Source: CAYOYK01 sp964408185
GTDB lineage: Bacteria; Bacillota; Clostridia; Christensenellales; Aristaeellaceae
Assembly: GCA_964408185.1 (NCBI GenBank)
Contig: CAYOYK010000010.1
Span: 1 to 64,000, forward strand
Direction of reading: 5' to 3'
Length of the DNA: 64,000 nt
Shown here: positions 41,499 to 50,700 of the stretch, piece by piece
Layout of the letters: each line of letters begins with the position of its first letter
How positions within the stretch are numbered: the stretch's first letter is position 1
The notes under the pieces: generated by a model
Told to the model about the DNA's origin: nothing
Databases searched by the model: none
The model's input: only the letters and a program-made list of their open reading frames with translations
Program-made: the position numbers and the translations under genes

Positions 41499-44015
41499 TC
41501 ACTCGACGCCCAGCACCCGATAATCCTTTGCCTCCACAGCGGCGCGGAGCGCGGCGTCCTCCGCCGGGCCGCTGAGCGTCACAATCGCCGTGCCCGCCTT
41601 GTGACTTACAACGGCGCTCGCCACACCCGCGACGCTTTCCAGCGCCGCCTTTACGGTAGCCTCGCAATGCTCGCACATCATGCCGTCGATGCGCAGCGTT
41701 TTGGTCGCGGGCTCGCTTTGCGGCCGGGCGGCCGGCTCCGTCGCGTCGGCCTGCTTGGGATGCATGCGGAACAGGTTGAGGCGCAGGGCGTTCATCACCA
41801 CAAAGAAGCTGGACAGGCTCATGGCCGCCGCCCCAAACATCGGGCTGAGCTGCCAGCCTGTAAGCGGAATCCATACGCCCGCCGCGAGCGGGATGCCGAT
41901 GACGTTGTAAAAAAAGGCCCAGAACAGATTCTCGTGGATATTCCGCAGGGTGGCTCGGCTGAGGCGTATGGCGGCGGCCACATCGCTCAGGCGGCTTTTC
42001 ATCAAAACCACATCCGCCGCGTCAATGGCGACGTCCGCGCCCGCGCCGATGGCAATGCCCGTATCCGCACGGGTCAGCGCGGGCGCGTCGTTGATGCCGT
42101 CGCCGACCATGGCCACCCTGCCGGACTGTTGCAGCCTGCGGATCACATTTTCCTTGCCCTCCGGCAGCACGCCCGCGATGATCTCGTCAACGCCCGCCAG
42201 CTTGCCGACAGCCCGCGCCGTCCGCTCGTTATCGCCCGTGAGCATGACCACGCGGATCCCCATGGCTTGCAGCTCCTTCACGGCCTGCGGGCTGTCCGGC
42301 TTGAGCACGTCGGCCACGGCAATTGTCCCCAGCAGGCGATCATCGGCGGCAAACAGCAGCGGCGTCTTGCCCTCCCCGGCAAGCGCGTCCGCCTGCCGCC
42401 GCACGCTCTCATCCGTCTGCACCCGCGATAAAACATAGCGCAGGCTGCCCCCGACGACGCGCTTCCCCCGCAGCGCGGCCTGCAGACCGTTGCCCGGCAG
42501 CGCCGAAAAGTCCGTCACATCGGCGGCAGGCACGTCAGCCTGCTGTGCGTAGGCCATAACGGCCTTTGCCAGCGGATGCTCGCTGGGCTTCTCCAGCGCG
42601 GCGGCGACCGCGAGCAGCTCATCCCGCGTCGTGCCGGGAGCGGGGAGCACATCGATCACCACAGGCTCGCCGCGCGTCAGGGTGCCCGTTTTGTCCAGCG
42701 CGACGAGTGTCGTTCTTCCGGCCGTTTCCAGCGAGGCGGCTGTTTTGAACAGGATGCCGCTGCGCGCGCCCATCCCGCTGCCCACCATGATGGCCACAGG
42801 CGTGGCGAGGCCAAGCGCGCAGGGGCAGCTGATGACCAGCACGGAGATGGCCCGCGCCAGCGCGAAGCCCGTCGTTTGTCCCGCCAGCAACCAGATTGCG
42901 AACGTCAGCGCCGCAAGGGACATGACAATCGGCACGAACACGCCGGAGACGCGATCCGCCGCCTTGGCGATGGGCGCCTTGGTCGCGGCCGCGTCGCTCA
43001 CCATGCGGATGATCTGCGAAAGCGTGGTGTCCTCCCCCACACGGGTCGCCTCGCAGCGCAAAAAGCCGGACTGGTTCACCGTCGCGGCGGATACCCTGTC
43101 GCCCGCCGCCTTATCCACCGGGATGCTCTCGCCGGTCAGCGCGGCCTCGTTGACGGCGCTGCTGCCCGACAGAATCACGCCGTCCACCGGGATGCTCTCG
43201 CCGGGGCGCACCACAAAGACGCTGCCCTTACGCACCTTGTCGATGGCGACGCGGCGCTCGACCCCGTCCTCCTCGATCATGGCCGTCTGCGGGGCAAGCC
43301 TCATCAGGCTCTTGAGCGCGTCGGTCGTTTTGCCCTTGGACTTGGCCTCCAGCATCTTGCCCACGGTGATGAGCGTGAGAATCATCGCGGCGGACTCAAA
43401 GTAGAGCTCGTGCATATACGCCATGACCTGCGCCGTCTGGCCCTGCGCCTGCGCCGCCGTCATGGCAAAGAGCGCGTACACGCTGTACGCGAAGGCCGCG
43501 GTCGCGCCCAGCGCAACGAGCGTATCCATGTTGGGCGAGCGGCGCAGCAGACCCCGGTACCCGCTGACGAAGAACCGCTGGTTGACGACCATCACGGCCC
43601 CTGCCAGCAGGAGCTGGGCCAGCCCCACGGCAACGTTGTTTTGCGCCAAAAACGCGGGCAGCGGCCAGCCCCACATGGCGTGCCCCATGGAAAGATACAT
43701 CAGCGCGGCCAAAAAGACGAGCGAGACAATCAGCCGCCGTTTCAGGACGGGCGTTTGCCGATCCTTGAGCAGCTCCTCCCCCGGCTCCGGCGCAGGCGCG
43801 GCGGCCTCTCCGTCCCTGCGCAGCGTGCGCGCGCCGTAGCCCGCCGCCTCCACCGCCGCGATGATTTGCTCCGGCGCGGCGGTTCCCTCCACGCCCATGG
43901 AGTTTGTCAGCAGGCTGACCGCGCAGGACGCGACGCCCTCCACCTGACCGACCGCTTTTTCCACCCGCGCGGCGCAGGCCGCGCAGCTCATCCCCGTCAC
44001 CTGATATTGATCCAT
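41499..44015 (-). CDS. copA: Copper-translocating P1B-type ATPase with two HMA domains
   Basis: 838 residues: N-terminal HMA with GMSCAAC (Cys11, Cys14), membrane CPC motif in VISCPCALGLATP, phosphorylation site DKTGTLT, SEHPLAKAV, hinge GDGINDAPAL, and an unusual second HMA at the C-terminus (GMMCEHCEATV). Exports Cu+ from the cytoplasm. The C-terminal HMA is shared with many gut Firmicutes pumps. GGAGGG precedes the ATG. Confidence 0.96.
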   Translation of the reverse strand: MDQYQVTGMSCAACAARVEKAVGQVEGVASCAVSLLTNSMGVEGTAAPEQIIAAVEAAGYGARTLRRDGEAAAPAPEPGEELLKDRQTPVLKRRLIVSLVFLAALMYLSMGHAMWGWPLPAFLAQNNVAVGLAQLLLAGAVMVVNQRFFVSGYRGLLRRSPNMDTLVALGATAAFAYSVYALFAMTAAQAQGQTAQVMAYMHELYFESAAMILTLITVGKMLEAKSKGKTTDALKSLMRLAPQTAMIEEDGVERRVAIDKVRKGSVFVVRPGESIPVDGVILSGSSAVNEAALTGESIPVDKAAGDRVSAATVNQSGFLRCEATRVGEDTTLSQIIRMVSDAAATKAPIAKAADRVSGVFVPIVMSLAALTFAIWLLAGQTTGFALARAISVLVISCPCALGLATPVAIMVGSGMGARSGILFKTAASLETAGRTTLVALDKTGTLTRGEPVVIDVLPAPGTTRDELLAVAAALEKPSEHPLAKAVMAYAQQADVPAADVTDFSALPGNGLQAALRGKRVVGGSLRYVLSRVQTDESVRRQADALAGEGKTPLLFAADDRLLGTIAVADVLKPDSPQAVKELQAMGIRVVMLTGDNERTARAVGKLAGVDEIIAGVLPEGKENVIRRLQQSGRVAMVGDGINDAPALTRADTGIAIGAGADVAIDAADVVLMKSRLSDVAAAIRLSRATLRNIHENLFWAFFYNVIGIPLAAGVWIPLTGWQLSPMFGAAAMSLSSFFVVMNALRLNLFRMHPKQADATEPAARPQSEPATKTLRIDGMMCEHCEATVKAALESVAGVASAVVSHKAGTAIVTLSGPAEDAALRAAVEAKDYRVLGVE

Positions 44016-44041
44016 CCCAGCCCTCCGTCAGCCGTGCTTGC

Positions 44042-44148
44042 ACGCCGATAGTATCAGCGGCGCGCGGTTTTGTATGCCCCGGCGGGAGCCTCCCGCCAAT
44101 GCCCAATATAGCACGGATTCCCTGCGTTTTCAACGCCGATCGTATCAG
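44042..44148 (-). promoter_or_regulatory. copA promoter region with a repeated 16-bp motif
   Basis: Minus-strand promoter TTGAAA (44128-44133), 17-bp spacer, TATATT (44105-44110). The motif CTGATAC-N-ATCGGCGT occurs at 44133-44148, abutting the -35 box, and again in the same orientation at 44042-44057 between promoter and start codon. A hairpin GGCGGGAG / TCCCGCC lies between (about 44081-44097). The repeats do not match known CopY or CsoR operators. Confidence 0.6.
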
Positions 44149-44189
44149 GGCGAACGCCCTTGGCGTGGTCGCGTCAGGTGTTTTTTCCC

Positions 44190-44226
44190 AAAAAAGTTGG
44201 GCCCGTCACCCCTCGGTGGCGGGCCC
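44190..44226 (-). terminator. Terminator of the Fec-type importer operon
   Basis: Minus-strand GGGCCCG...CGGGCCC stem with inner CACC/GGTG pairing, followed by AACTTTTTT, 24 nt after the stop at 44250. Confidence 0.85.
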
Positions 44227-44249
44227 GGCTGCTGTTCATCGGCCGCGGC

Positions 44250-45398
44250 TCAGTTGAAGAATGTCGCCGTGTCGATCTTCTGGTAGCCGCCAAAGCTGCC
44301 CGGATACGCAAACATCTTTTCCGCCAAGTCCATGCCAAGGAACGCCCGCGTAACCTCGTTGGCCTTCTCGGTGATGTCGATATCCGCAAACGCGTCGGGA
44401 TAGACCGTCTTGGCGACGAACCATGTATTGATCAGCGCGATTTCGTAGTTGGTGTAATAAGCGTTAAACGCCATTTGCAGGTAGACCTCGCCGTCCTGCC
44501 ACGCCTTGCAGCAGTCAAACATCGTCGGGTCCTCCGCGTAGAGGGGCTTGATGTTTTTCACGGCCGCGGCGTCGATGATCATGATCTCCATATCCGCGCC
44601 GAGGGCGACGAACTGCTCTTTTTCGATGGCCTGAATGCCGGGGGAGGCAAGCTCGGCCGCCACGTTCCTCACGTTGGCAACGCTGAAGGACACGAAGCTC
44701 CGCGCCGTCATCAGGTGGTTGGTCGTGCCCCAGTTGCCAAGGCCGCAGATGTACACGCCGGGCTTGTCCGCGTCCGCGATAGCGGCCGTGCGATCGTCGA
44801 TATCCGTTTTTTGCGCGTCGATGTACGCGATCAGCGCCGCCGCCTTCTCCTCCGCGCCAAAAAGCGTGCCCAGCAGCGTCAGCGTCTGCGCGAAGGCCCC
44901 GTCAAACACGCCGTCCGGGCCGGATTTCAGGGTGACGACGGGCACGCCCAGCTGCTCTTGGAGCGCGTCCTCCTTTTCCACGTCCTCGTACTCCGAGATC
45001 ACGATGTCCGGGTTGCAGGCGAGGATCTTTTCCGCTTCCGCGGCCTGCGCGTTGGGGCCGCCCACCCCGCAGGAGGGCAGCGCGCCAAAGACGTCGCCGT
45101 AGGCGATCATATAGGGGCGCGCCGTGCCGTCAAACATCTTGGGACGCTCGGCAAGGGTTTGGTTGTCGATGTCCTCCACGCCGCAGAGCAGCGCCACATC
45201 GCCGATATAGCTGTACATCCGCAGCGCCCCCGCGCCAATGCACACCACGCGCCGGTAGCCGCCCGGCGTTACCGTCACCTCGCGGCCGATCAAATCGGTG
45301 ATCGTGGTTTCCGCCGCCTCCGCCGTTGCGCCCCATGCGCACGCGGACAGCAGGAAAACCGCCGCCAGCAGCAGGCTCAGCCCTTTACGAATGGTCAT
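44250..45398 (-). CDS. FecB/BtuF-like ABC transporter substrate-binding protein
   Basis: 382 residues: signal sequence (1-28; SACAWGATAEAAE, possible lipobox LLSAC), then the cluster-B fold typical of siderophore, heme or cobalamin binding proteins (ITDLIGREVTVTPGGYRRVVCIGAGALRM, NPDIVISEYEDV, a long connecting helix). The ligand cannot be read from sequence; iron chelate, cobamide or another metal complex are possible. Its start overlaps the end of the ATPase gene by 14 nt. Confidence 0.85.
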   Translation of the reverse strand: MTIRKGLSLLLAAVFLLSACAWGATAEAAETTITDLIGREVTVTPGGYRRVVCIGAGALRMYSYIGDVALLCGVEDIDNQTLAERPKMFDGTARPYMIAYGDVFGALPSCGVGGPNAQAAEAEKILACNPDIVISEYEDVEKEDALQEQLGVPVVTLKSGPDGVFDGAFAQTLTLLGTLFGAEEKAAALIAYIDAQKTDIDDRTAAIADADKPGVYICGLGNWGTTNHLMTARSFVSFSVANVRNVAAELASPGIQAIEKEQFVALGADMEIMIIDAAAVKNIKPLYAEDPTMFDCCKAWQDGEVYLQMAFNAYYTNYEIALINTWFVAKTVYPDAFADIDITEKANEVTRAFLGMDLAEKMFAYPGSFGGYQKIDTATFFN

Positions 45399-46158
45399 GT
45401 CCCGTTCCTCCTAAAATAATTTTTTCGCCCTCGTGAAGTATGATTCTGACGCGAACGTCAAAAACATCGTGAATCATCGCCTCGTCGATCTGCTCCTTGG
45501 TGACGGAATACCGAATGCTCCCGTCCTTCAAAAAAAAGAACCGATCCCCGAAGCCCAGCGCCTGGTTGAGATCGTGCAGCGAGCTGAGCACGCCGATTCC
45601 CCGCTCGCGGGCCAGCGCTCTGGCCTCCTCCATGAGCAGCTGCTCGTTGGCGATATCCAGATTGCCGGTCGGCTCGTCAAACACCAGCAGCTTGGGCTCC
45701 TGCGCCAGCGCGCGCGCGATGGCGACCTTTTGCCGCTCGCCGCCGGAAAGCTCGTTTACGCTGCGGCTGGCAAACGCCGTGAGCCGCATGTCCGCCATCA
45801 CCCGCTCCGTCGCGGCCAGATCGTCCTTGCCGGCGCTCAGCCCAAAGCGGGACACCCGCCCCATCAGGATGGAATCGAACACGCTCAGGTCGCCAAACCT
45901 CACATCCTGCGGAACGTAGGCGATGCGCCGCGCGCGCTCCCGCTTGGACAGCGTTGCCAGATTGTCTCCGTCAAAGAGCATAGCGCCGCGCTCCGGCGAG
46001 CAGACGCCCAGCAGGTTCTTGAACAGCGTCGTTTTGCCGGAGCCGTTCTTCCCCAGCAGAATGCCGATCTCGCCGTCGCGCAGCGTCATGCTGACGTCGC
46101 GCAGGATCGGGGCGGCGTTGCGCCTGTATCGGAACGAGAGGTTCTCAACGGTCAGCAT
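45385..46158 (-). CDS. FecE-type ABC transporter ATPase
   Basis: 257 residues: Walker A GKNGSGKTT, Q-loop YVPQDVRF, signature LSGGERQK, Walker B LLVFDEPTGNLD, H-loop SSLHDLN. Typical of Fe-siderophore/B12 importers. Start 46158 is preceded by GAGGGGG and overlaps the permease end by 14 nt, so the three genes are tightly coupled. Confidence 0.94.
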   Translation of the reverse strand: MLTVENLSFRYRRNAAPILRDVSMTLRDGEIGILLGKNGSGKTTLFKNLLGVCSPERGAMLFDGDNLATLSKRERARRIAYVPQDVRFGDLSVFDSILMGRVSRFGLSAGKDDLAATERVMADMRLTAFASRSVNELSGGERQKVAIARALAQEPKLLVFDEPTGNLDIANEQLLMEEARALARERGIGVLSSLHDLNQALGFGDRFFFLKDGSIRYSVTKEQIDEAMIHDVFDVRVRIILHEGEKIILGGTGHDHS

Positions 46159-47209
46159 GCCGACACCCCCTCTTGGAAAACAGGATCGCCACAAAGAAGG
46201 GCGCGCCCAGCAGCGTGGTTATCGCGCCCACGGGCAGCGCCGAACCGTTGCCCAAGCAGCGCGAGAGCGTATCCGCCAAGAGCAGGAGCAGGCTGCCGCT
46301 CAGCGCCGACGCGAGCGTGGACACGCGATGATCCTGCCCCAGTAGCCGCTTGACCGCGTGCGGGCAAATGATGCCCACAAAGCCGATCACGCCCAAAAAT
46401 GACACGCAGACCGCCGTAATCATGGACGCGAGCAGCAGCGTGACAAACCGGAGCCGCTCCACGCTCACGCCCATCGTCTTGGCCGTCGCGTCGCCGGAGA
46501 GCAGCGCGTTGTACCGCCACGACATCAGCATAAAGAACGCAAGCCCCACCGCGACCACCGCCAGCATTATCAGGTCGGTGCGGTAGGTGGCGCGCCCCAA
46601 ATCCCCAAACGTCCAGATGACCGCCGCCGAGAGCCCCACGTCCGTCGCGTAAAACTGAAGGATCGTCGTGCCCGCCGTCCACACCGAGCCCATGGCGATG
46701 CCCGCGAGCACCACCACATTCGGCGAGAAATCACGCGTCTTGCACAGCCCCAGTATCAGCAGGATGGACAGTACGGAAAACAAAAACGCGATCAGCGAGG
46801 TGGCGTACGGGTTTACGCCCACGGTGTAGTTGGTCAGGTTGTTGCCCGTAGCTAAATACCCGCCCGCGAGCGCGATGATGGACAGGTTCGCGCCAAACAC
46901 GGCCGCGTTGGATACGCCCAGCGTGGAGGGAGAGGCCATGCTGTTGCCCAGCGTGGTCTGCATCATCAGCCCGGCGACGGAAAGCCCCGCGCCCGCGATG
47001 ATCGCCGCCAGCACGCGCGGAACGCGGATGTTCCAGATGATCCTCTCGCCCGCGCCGCCGCTCCTTTTCAAAAGCGCGTCCAAGCACTCGGCCGCCGTCA
47101 TGTGGGACGAGCCGACAAACAGGCAGGCCAGCGCCAGCACGGCGACGGCCGCGCCCAAAACGAGGATGGCGGTTCTTCTGCGGGAGCCGCCGATGGATCG
47201 GTGCTTCAT
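46145..47209 (-). CDS. FecCD-family ABC transporter permease
   Basis: 354 residues, about ten membrane helices, with RVPRVLAAIIAGAGLSVAGLMMQTTLGNSMASPSTLGVSNAA (the FecCD signature) and a C-terminal GFVGIICPHAVKRLLGQDHR coupling motif. ATG 47209 is chosen from AAAGGAG 5 nt upstream; the frame stays open to 47383 but that extension is the leader hairpin. Only one permease gene is present, so the transporter is a homodimer in the membrane. Confidence 0.93.
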   Translation of the reverse strand: MKHRSIGGSRRRTAILVLGAAVAVLALACLFVGSSHMTAAECLDALLKRSGGAGERIIWNIRVPRVLAAIIAGAGLSVAGLMMQTTLGNSMASPSTLGVSNAAVFGANLSIIALAGGYLATGNNLTNYTVGVNPYATSLIAFLFSVLSILLILGLCKTRDFSPNVVVLAGIAMGSVWTAGTTILQFYATDVGLSAAVIWTFGDLGRATYRTDLIMLAVVAVGLAFFMLMSWRYNALLSGDATAKTMGVSVERLRFVTLLLASMITAVCVSFLGVIGFVGIICPHAVKRLLGQDHRVSTLASALSGSLLLLLADTLSRCLGNGSALPVGAITTLLGAPFFVAILFSKRGCRHADR

Positions 47210-47327
47210 TCGTTCTCCTTTGCTTGCTCGTTCCGGGCGCGGCGCTTTGTCCGCCGCCCGGAGCTGCCGTATTCGCAGCGAACCATAGGCCGCGTCGGCT
47301 TCGGTACCTCGCGTCCCGATTCCAGAC

Positions 47328-47381
47328 AAAAAGAAAGCATACGGCTTTTCTTCGGAAAAACCGTATGCCTTCATAGCATAC
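47328..47381 (-). promoter_or_regulatory. Terminator/anti-terminator pair in the Fec-importer leader
   Basis: Minus-strand RNA: terminator stem GCATACGG (47368-47361) with CCGTATGC (47344-47337), followed by TTTCTTTTT. The same 5' arm GCATAC can instead pair with GTATGC at 47381-47376 just upstream. The two hairpins are mutually exclusive, the arrangement of a transcriptional switch. Two upstream hairpins (47437-47453 and 47418-47433) may belong to a sensing domain. Confidence 0.6.
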
Positions 47382-47464
47382 ATTCCACGCGGGCCGCCCC
47401 GCCATGCCCAATCAAACGAACGCTTCAGCGTTCTCGGTCGGCTTCATGCCGACGCTATGTAAAG

Positions 47465-47493
47465 ATTATCCCACATTCTTTTGGGGATGTCAA
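47465..47493 (-). promoter_or_regulatory. Promoter of the Fec-type importer operon
   Basis: Minus-strand TTGACA (47488-47493), 17-bp spacer, GATAAT (47465-47470). The transcript has a leader of about 250 nt before the permease ATG. Confidence 0.88.
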
Positions 47494-47496
47494 GCC

Positions 47497-47555
47497 GCTT
47501 TCTGCACGGCGAAGCAGCTTTCTGCACGGCACCGCCGCCCGCGTGTCTGCACGGC
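47497..47555 (-). repeat. Three direct repeats upstream of the Fec-importer promoter
   Basis: Minus-strand GCCGTGCAGAAAGC at 47497-47510 and 47517-47530 (20-bp period) and GCCGTGCAGA at 47546-47555. They begin 4 bp upstream of the -35 box and are candidate binding sites of an activator or repressor. No regulator gene is adjacent. Confidence 0.7.
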
Positions 47556-47709
47556 AGCGCCGCACGCGCTCCATGGGCGGATCGTCCGCGCGTTGCGGCC
47601 AAGTGACGCGCTGTCCCCGCTGCGCGCGGACTCAGCGGAAGCCTCGCGCTCAGCCGGCATGCGTTCGCGCGGCTTGTCAAGCAGCGGATTGCCGACAGGC
47701 CGCGCGGTT

Positions 47710-50700
47710 TTACCAAGGCTCGATTGGCGCGCCCTGCCCCGCTGCCGATGATCCCTTTTCCCCTTCGGCGATGGATGCGTCGCGGGAAAGCGCGTCGTTC
47801 GCCTTCTCCTTCTCGACCGCCGCAGTCCCGTCTTTTTCGAGGGCGTCTCGTTGCCTGAGGCCCTCCCGCAGCGCCTCCCGCGCCGCCCTTACAGGGAGAA
47901 CCTCCCCGCCCATTTCCTCCGAGTAGAACGCAAAGCTGTCCCTGCCGGCCGCCTTGACATGATACAGGGCGATATCCGCCTTGTGATAGAGCGTATCAAA
48001 GTCGCTTCCGTCGTCCGGGCAGACCGCGACGCCGATGCTTGCGGACAGATGCACCTCCAAGCCGAGGGATTTGTGCAGCCGGGTGCAGATCTGCTTGGCT
48101 TTTTTGCCGATCAGCGAGCGATTGGGCGGCTCGCACAGGCACACGACAAACTCGTCGCCGCCCAGCCGCCCGACGAGATCCGCGCTGCGGAGGGCGGCCT
48201 TCAGCCGTTGGCCCACCTCAACCAGCGTTTCATCCCCCGCGGCGTGGCCAAAGCTATCGTTGATCAGCTTGAAGTCGTCCAGATCGAGCATAAAGAGGGC
48301 AAACAGCGTTCCTGCGTCCTTGGCTTGCAGCAGGAGGTTCATCTTCTCGGCAAACGCCTTGCGGTTGAGCGCGCCCGTCAGCGGGTCCGTCTCGGCCTCG
48401 CGCCGCCTTTTCAGCTCGTTTTGCTTCTTCTCGTCAATGTCCTCGTACAGCATGTACGCCGTGATATCGTTCGAGCTTGGATGCTCAACCAGCTCAACGG
48501 TCAAGCGAAGCCAGCGCGCGGTGCCATCCGGGAGCTTTTCGCGGTACTCCATGCTGTCCGCGCGCTTCCCGCGATAATAGGCGGCCATCATCGCATCGGC
48601 GTTGACAAACGCCGTATACCTCTTTTGGTCGTCGGGAGCGACGCGCTGCGTGACGTACTGCTTTACGCGCTCGGTAAAGGACTGCGCTTCCATGCCGTCA
48701 AAAACGCCGTGCATAAGCTCGCCCGCCTCCGAGCCGCAGGACGCGTTTTTATTGAGGTCGCAGCAGAACAGGGAGTAGCTTTCCGGCCTGCGGCTTTCGA
48801 TGGACTGCTGCCACTTCCTGACGATGGCCTCCTGCTCCATGCGTTGCGTCACGTCCGTAAAGGAGACGATCGCAAAGCTGGGCTTGCCCTCGCCGTTAAA
48901 GACGGTGGAGTATCGGCTCTCCAAGTACCGCCAGCCGACGGGCATCAGGCAGTTGAAGATCATGGTGCCGTTCTTCTCGCCGCGAAGGATCTCCTCGAAA
49001 AAATTCGAGTATGTCTTTTCGCTTTCCGGCGCGATCTTGCCCAGCGCGATCATCCCCTGCGGCATGTCCACTACGCGTTCGGGCAGCCCGCGCATGGCGG
49101 CGACCTCGCGCGTCATGGTAAGGCTGCGGTCCGCCACGGTAAAGCGGAAGACGACGTTGCCGGTATGCTCCATGGCAAGCCGGTACCCCTCTTCGCTTTC
49201 GCGCAGCCGTTCCAGCGTCTCCTGCTGCTGCGTAATATCGTACTTGACGGCGTTGACGATCACGCTCTCCCCGTTCCTTTGCGATACCGTGCCGGTAAGG
49301 CTGTACCAGCGGTAGCCTCCGCCCTTTATCCGGCAGCGATAGCTGCCCTCGCTTCTGTTTACGCCGTCCTTCAGCAGCGCGGATATGAATGTAAGCGCCG
49401 CGGGCCGATCCTCCTCAAGCACCTGAAACAGCGTGTCCTCGGCGGCATGGGCGGCGTATTCCTCCCGCGTATAGCCGGAGGAGCTGAAAAAGCCATCGTT
49501 GAAATAGAGAATATGCGCCCCCGCCGGGCTGACCTCAAAGGTTGCGATGCCGCCGGGAATGGCCTCCGCAAGCGACGCGAGCCTATCGGTCGTGTTGCGG
49601 TACTCCGTGATATCGCGCCCCGCGCCGTACAAGCCGATCACGCCGCCGTCCGCATCCCGCAGCAGATACTTTGACGTGCAGGAATAGTGCTGCATGCCGT
49701 CCGCGGACGGAATATACTCCACCATATCAACCAGCGAAACGCCGCCCGCATACAGCGTTTCATCGTCACGCCGGAATTTGTCCGCCATCTCCCGGTCAAA
49801 CAGCTCGTAATCCGTTTTGCCAACGACCTCGGCGGAGGACGTCAGCCCGCACAGCTTGGCGAATGCCTCGCTGGAGCAGATATAGCGGTAATCGTTATCC
49901 TTGGCAAACACAAGGTCGGAGGTGCTTTCCATGATCGCCGAGAGAAGAATAGGCAGCCGCGACAGCGCGCTCATTTCCGCGGCCGTTACGGCTGCGCCTG
50001 CCGAATTGTCGGCGCGGCAGCCGTTCGCATGGAGCCCGTCCCGATCGGCATCGCGCACGGTTTGGGCGCCGTCGTCCCCGGCGGGCACGTCGAATATGCC
50101 GCCGTTGGCCTGATCTATCATTGCCTGAAGCTGCTGCGCCGTTTTGCGCAACTCCGCCTCCGCCTTTCTTTGGGCGGTCATATCGAGAATCGAGCCGTAC
50201 AAAAGATAACGGCTGCCGGTATGGGCGATCACTCGCACGGCGAAGCGGACGCAGAGCGGCCCGTCGATCCCGCGCGGAACGCAGGACGTCGTTTCGCAGG
50301 CGGATTCCTGCCCGGTTGCAATCGCGCGCCGGATGCACTCGACCAATGTCTCCCAGTTGCTGTCGTCCAAGCAGTCCGTCATGCGGAATTCGCCCGTGCC
50401 GCTTGGGGCGTCCTCCCGCCAAAAAGTCTTGCGAAACTTCTCGTTGATCCGCAGCGTCTCCACCTTGCCGCTTTGATACTCCAAGATGCAGGCTCCGCCC
50501 GCATAGCTGTTGAAAATGAGGGTATCCATGCTTTGGGGGTCCCAAAAACGGTTATTGTCCATGTTGTCAACGGTTTCAAGGACAATCATCTCGTGCTCTT
50601 TGCCATGGCCCTTGGCAAGCGCCTCATAGTCCTCCGCCGTCATGGGCTTGGCATAAAGGTAGCCCTGCACGTAAACACAGCCGATGGACATCAGAAAATC

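Noticed and set aside
47260..47330. c-di-GMP-I riboswitch, suggested by GGGACGC and CGGCCTA fragments
   Set aside because: The characteristic 5' half and the spacing of the conserved blocks are missing.
46145..47383. Longer permease gene starting at 47383
   Set aside because: The extension would translate the terminator hairpin of the leader and has no ribosome site; AAAGGAG marks the start at 47209.
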